Assembly (NCBI RefSeq): GCF_017654505.1
Contig: NC_054541.1
Coordinates: forward strand, 47,066,986 to 47,130,985
DNA from: Polyodon spathula
Taxonomy: Eukaryota > Chordata > Actinopteri > Acipenseriformes > Polyodontidae
Direction of reading: 5' to 3'
Length of the DNA: 64,000 nucleotides
Each line of letters starts with the position of its first letter. The first letter of the stretch is position 1. The position numbers and the translations under genes were made by a program. The notes below the pieces were generated by a model. The model had not been told where the DNA came from. It worked only from the letters and a program-made list of their open reading frames with translations, and searched no databases. Of this stretch, positions 61,356-64,000 are shown piece after piece.

Positions 61356-61613
61356 TAATCTTTATTTTTATATAGCACCTTTCCTAGTGGACCACCATCA
61401 CAAAGCACTTTACAAGATATGAGACTAGGGTGTGTGAACTAAGCATCAGCTGCAGAGTCACTTACAACAACATCTCACCCGAAAAACAAAGCATAAGGAG
61501 GTGAAGTGACTTGCAAAGGGTCACACAATGAGTCAGTGGCTGAGATGGAATTTAAAGCAGGGACCTCCTGGTTACAAGTCTGTTTCTTTAACCACTGGAC
61601 CACACAGCCTCCA
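61356..61613 (-). mobile_element. tRNA-derived SINE, copy with GTGCTATATAAA tail
   Basis: On the minus strand it starts ggaggctgtgtggtccagtg, then gttaaagaaacagacttgta, a B-box-like region, aaccactgactc-type body (gccactgactcattgtgtga), gtaagtgactctgcagc and tagttcaca. It ends gtaaagtgctttgtgatggt, ggtgctatataaaaata. The body matches the SINE at 18812 but the tail does not. Confidence 0.75.
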
Positions 61614-62085
61614 GATAATGAGGTGAGGAAGATGGTGGACAAACAATTTGCTAACAAAACCATGATGCAGCATTCAATACCAAAAACTATGGAAAAAAAT
61701 GGCATTTTCACAGTAGAAAAATAAAACCACAACATCCTTAAATTCACACAGTGAATCATAAATCATGTGGTAAAAATAATAATTGACGGTACAAGCACTT
61801 GAACTAAATGGGTTCACTTGAGTTCCCTTATTAAGACGTTCATTGTCATCTATATGCCTCATGTTAAGTAAGCTGAAGTGTGAGGCAGAAGCCAGTACTA
61901 GTTCCATAGTTCCGTAGTTGTTTCCAAACCTGTATCCTTTAACCCTTGCCTTGCTGGCACTCCCAGATTTCAGCTTGATAAGACTGCTGCTGCTTCTATT
62001 TTAAACAGGCATTAGGAGATGTTTATGTCTCTCTCCCTTCAAAGAGCATAACACTATGAGGATTTTTTTTTTTAAACTGGATTCC

Positions 62086-62791
62086 TGTGACAGAAATAAA
62101 ATGAATCTTGGTTGTAAATCTCCATCCCGACCAATGGGGGCGCTAAGTTCTTTCCCCGGGTCGGGAAGTCGGTCACTCTGCAAGACTCCGTTGCAAGAAC
62201 GTATTGACCCGTAAGCGTAACGATGTAGAAAGCTGCAGATTGTAAAGGCAGCTGCACTTGTTTACCAAGGGGTCATGCGTGACAGCATATAAGGGGGACG
62301 AGGAATCGTAATCTGTTCCTTCGGTTTGGTTACGAAATTTAACCCGGAAGGACCCGTGCAGTAATTATAAGAATATTGTGACTGTTTGTTTGTCTTGTCT
62401 ATAATTGTTACTTGTGTGTTCATAGATGGCTAACACGTTCCGGGACTGTCGCTAAGGGCCAGCATAAAAACCTGGAACAGCACGACACTATTGTCACGCA
62501 TTAAACTGTATCACCCACCACGAGCACTACAGCACGCACCCAGGACTGGTAACCATGTTTGTATACGGTGGGAGAGGTACCTGTGTTTATTGTTTGGGAC
62601 TGTAAACCCATTATTATTTACCCTGTGCATTATGCATTGCTGTGTATTTTGCCGTGGATCATTGTTTTGATCACCAGACCTGGATTATAAAATAAAGAAA
62701 GCACTTTTCCATACCGGATTACAATTTCTGTCTGTTTTATTCCTGCACTGCATCACCTTGGCACCTGTGCACAACAAACCACTTTACCACA
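62086..62791 (+). mobile_element. Solo LTR, copy 2, with 5-base target duplication
   Basis: The segment starts TGTGACAG, ends TTTACCACA, and is flanked by ATTCC on both sides (62081-62085 and 62792-62796). It has gggggcgct near 62138, a TATA-like catataagggggacg near 62288, and aaataaagaaagc near 62692 as a poly-A signal. No internal genes lie next to it, so it arose by recombination between two LTRs. A 5-base duplication fits retroviruses and some other LTR retroelements. I do not assign the family further. It serves as the empty-site reference for copy 1. Confidence 0.88.
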
Positions 62792-64000
62792 ATTCCTTAT
62801 ACACATACTTTACATACAGAAATGAAATGGTAGCCTATTTAGTCTATTCAACTATACCCTCAGTACAAGTCCAAATGATAAAAAAAAAAGAGTGAATCCG
62901 ATGAGTCGACTGGCCAGTACACAAAGTTTAGTGCACCTTGTCACATGACTGTAAAGAAGTAAGCCTACTGAATGTAGTCAACGTGAAGTACGAAGTGACT
63001 GGTTATTATGCTGCAGAGACGTCAGTCAATGGCAGATTAAAAAATAATGATTTAAACTTCCTTCTGCAGCTTACATTGCATCCAATCTTGGTGCCACTTC
63101 AGTGTTGTTCTGCCTGAGTTCTTCAATGAGCTTGAACGATGGCTTTTGTTTCCATACTGGTGCTAATAAATGAACATTGTGATGCCCCTGTAGCTCTAAT
63201 AAATGCTGTCAGAGAACTGGAATTCTACTTCCCTAACCCTTGGCAAGATTCCAGCAGATCTACGTCACAGATGAGACAATGGCCTTAGGCCACGTTGATC
63301 ACACATACCACACAGTATTAGGGTAAAAAGATATAACTGTAGGGATTTCAAATTGTGATGGAGGCTGTTCACCAAGAGCAATGCCAATTTATTTTCTGTA
63401 TCATCCAACATTCACAGTAAAGCATACTTTTCCATCCCGTTCCAGAGCAGCACCCAGTGTTATAGAGGGCAATTGGTGTGTTTACACCAACACTAAGATT
63501 TTGCTCTCAATAACACCAAATCCCTGGGAGCTGGTGGTAGTTTTGCTCATTTGTAGGATGTTCAGCAGTGAGTTGTAGAGAAGCTATGTAGGAAATTAAT
63601 GCAGATGAGAGACAGAATCTGCTAGGAAATCTGCTACAGTACATCCAGACTTCAGTCTCCAAGGTTAGTTCTCTGAGAAGTAATAAATGCAGCTTCCTCA
63701 AAAGTCTTGCTAATTGGAGCAAAATAATATTTTGCAGCCCCTCAAGCTAAGATAGTTTCTAAAACTAAAGAGAGCTTTTTCTGGTAGAAGGAATTGAAGA
63801 GATTGATTTGTTTGTCTCTGTGGAAACCAATACAAAGTGTGCATGTGTTCCACATAAAGCAAGGGCTGCATTAATTCAGACAGGAATGGCAGGGTACATT
63901 TGTGACACAGCAAGCATCTGTTAGCTGATCCAGTCTTCACTTAAAATTGGGTTCCAGTCCAATTGCAAGGAGCCCATATTCATTACTGTGTAAGCTGCTG

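Overview
The window is vertebrate nuclear DNA, most likely from a ray-finned fish. It is AT-rich, intron-dominated, and full of Tc1-like transposons, fish-type SINE tails, CR1-like LINE ends and long (TA)n arrays. The repeat mix and large introns remind me of non-teleost lineages such as sturgeon, paddlefish or gar, but I cannot fix the species from sequence alone.

There is one recognisable gene, on the minus strand: TRHDE, the thyrotropin-releasing-hormone-degrading ectoenzyme, an M1 zinc aminopeptidase. I could place 16 consecutive coding exons between 44599 and 3246. They total 1883 coding bases, about 626 residues plus the stop, have consistent splice phases, and every intron is GT-AG. 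They correspond to exons 4-19 if the gene has the 19-exon layout I recall for mammals. They carry the exopeptidase motif, the HEXXH-18-E zinc site, the catalytic tyrosine region and the whole C-terminal half. Exons 1-3 (cytoplasmic tail, membrane anchor, N-terminal domain) were not found. I infer that 44600-64000 is intron 3 or further upstream.

Layout by coordinate: 1-3245 is 3' UTR or downstream sequence. 3246-15838 holds exons 19-10 in relatively short introns. 15839-22537 is intron 9, with a SINE, a MITE and a solo LTR into which a CACTA-like transposon has inserted. 22538-23869 holds exons 9 and 8. 23870-32966 is intron 7, a tandem-repeat hotspot with a 39-bp minisatellite, a 54-bp minisatellite, a hAT-like element filled by a roughly 54-bp repeat, and an (AAG)n array; a second (AAG)n lies in adjacent intron 8. 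32967-38273 holds exons 7-5. 38274-44444 is intron 4, with a Tc1-like element flanked by (TA)n. 44445-44599 is exon 4. 44600-64000 holds an approximately 800-bp AGGC array (CCTG in the TRHDE sense strand), three more Tc1 relics, two copies of a MITE, a 68-bp minisatellite, two solo LTRs, a CR1 3' end and a SINE.

No RNA gene, CRISPR array or prokaryotic system is supported. The most interesting items are the nested CACTA-in-LTR insertion dated by an empty site, the repeat-filled hAT-like element, the intronic CCTG-sense array, and two SINEs that share a body but have different tails.
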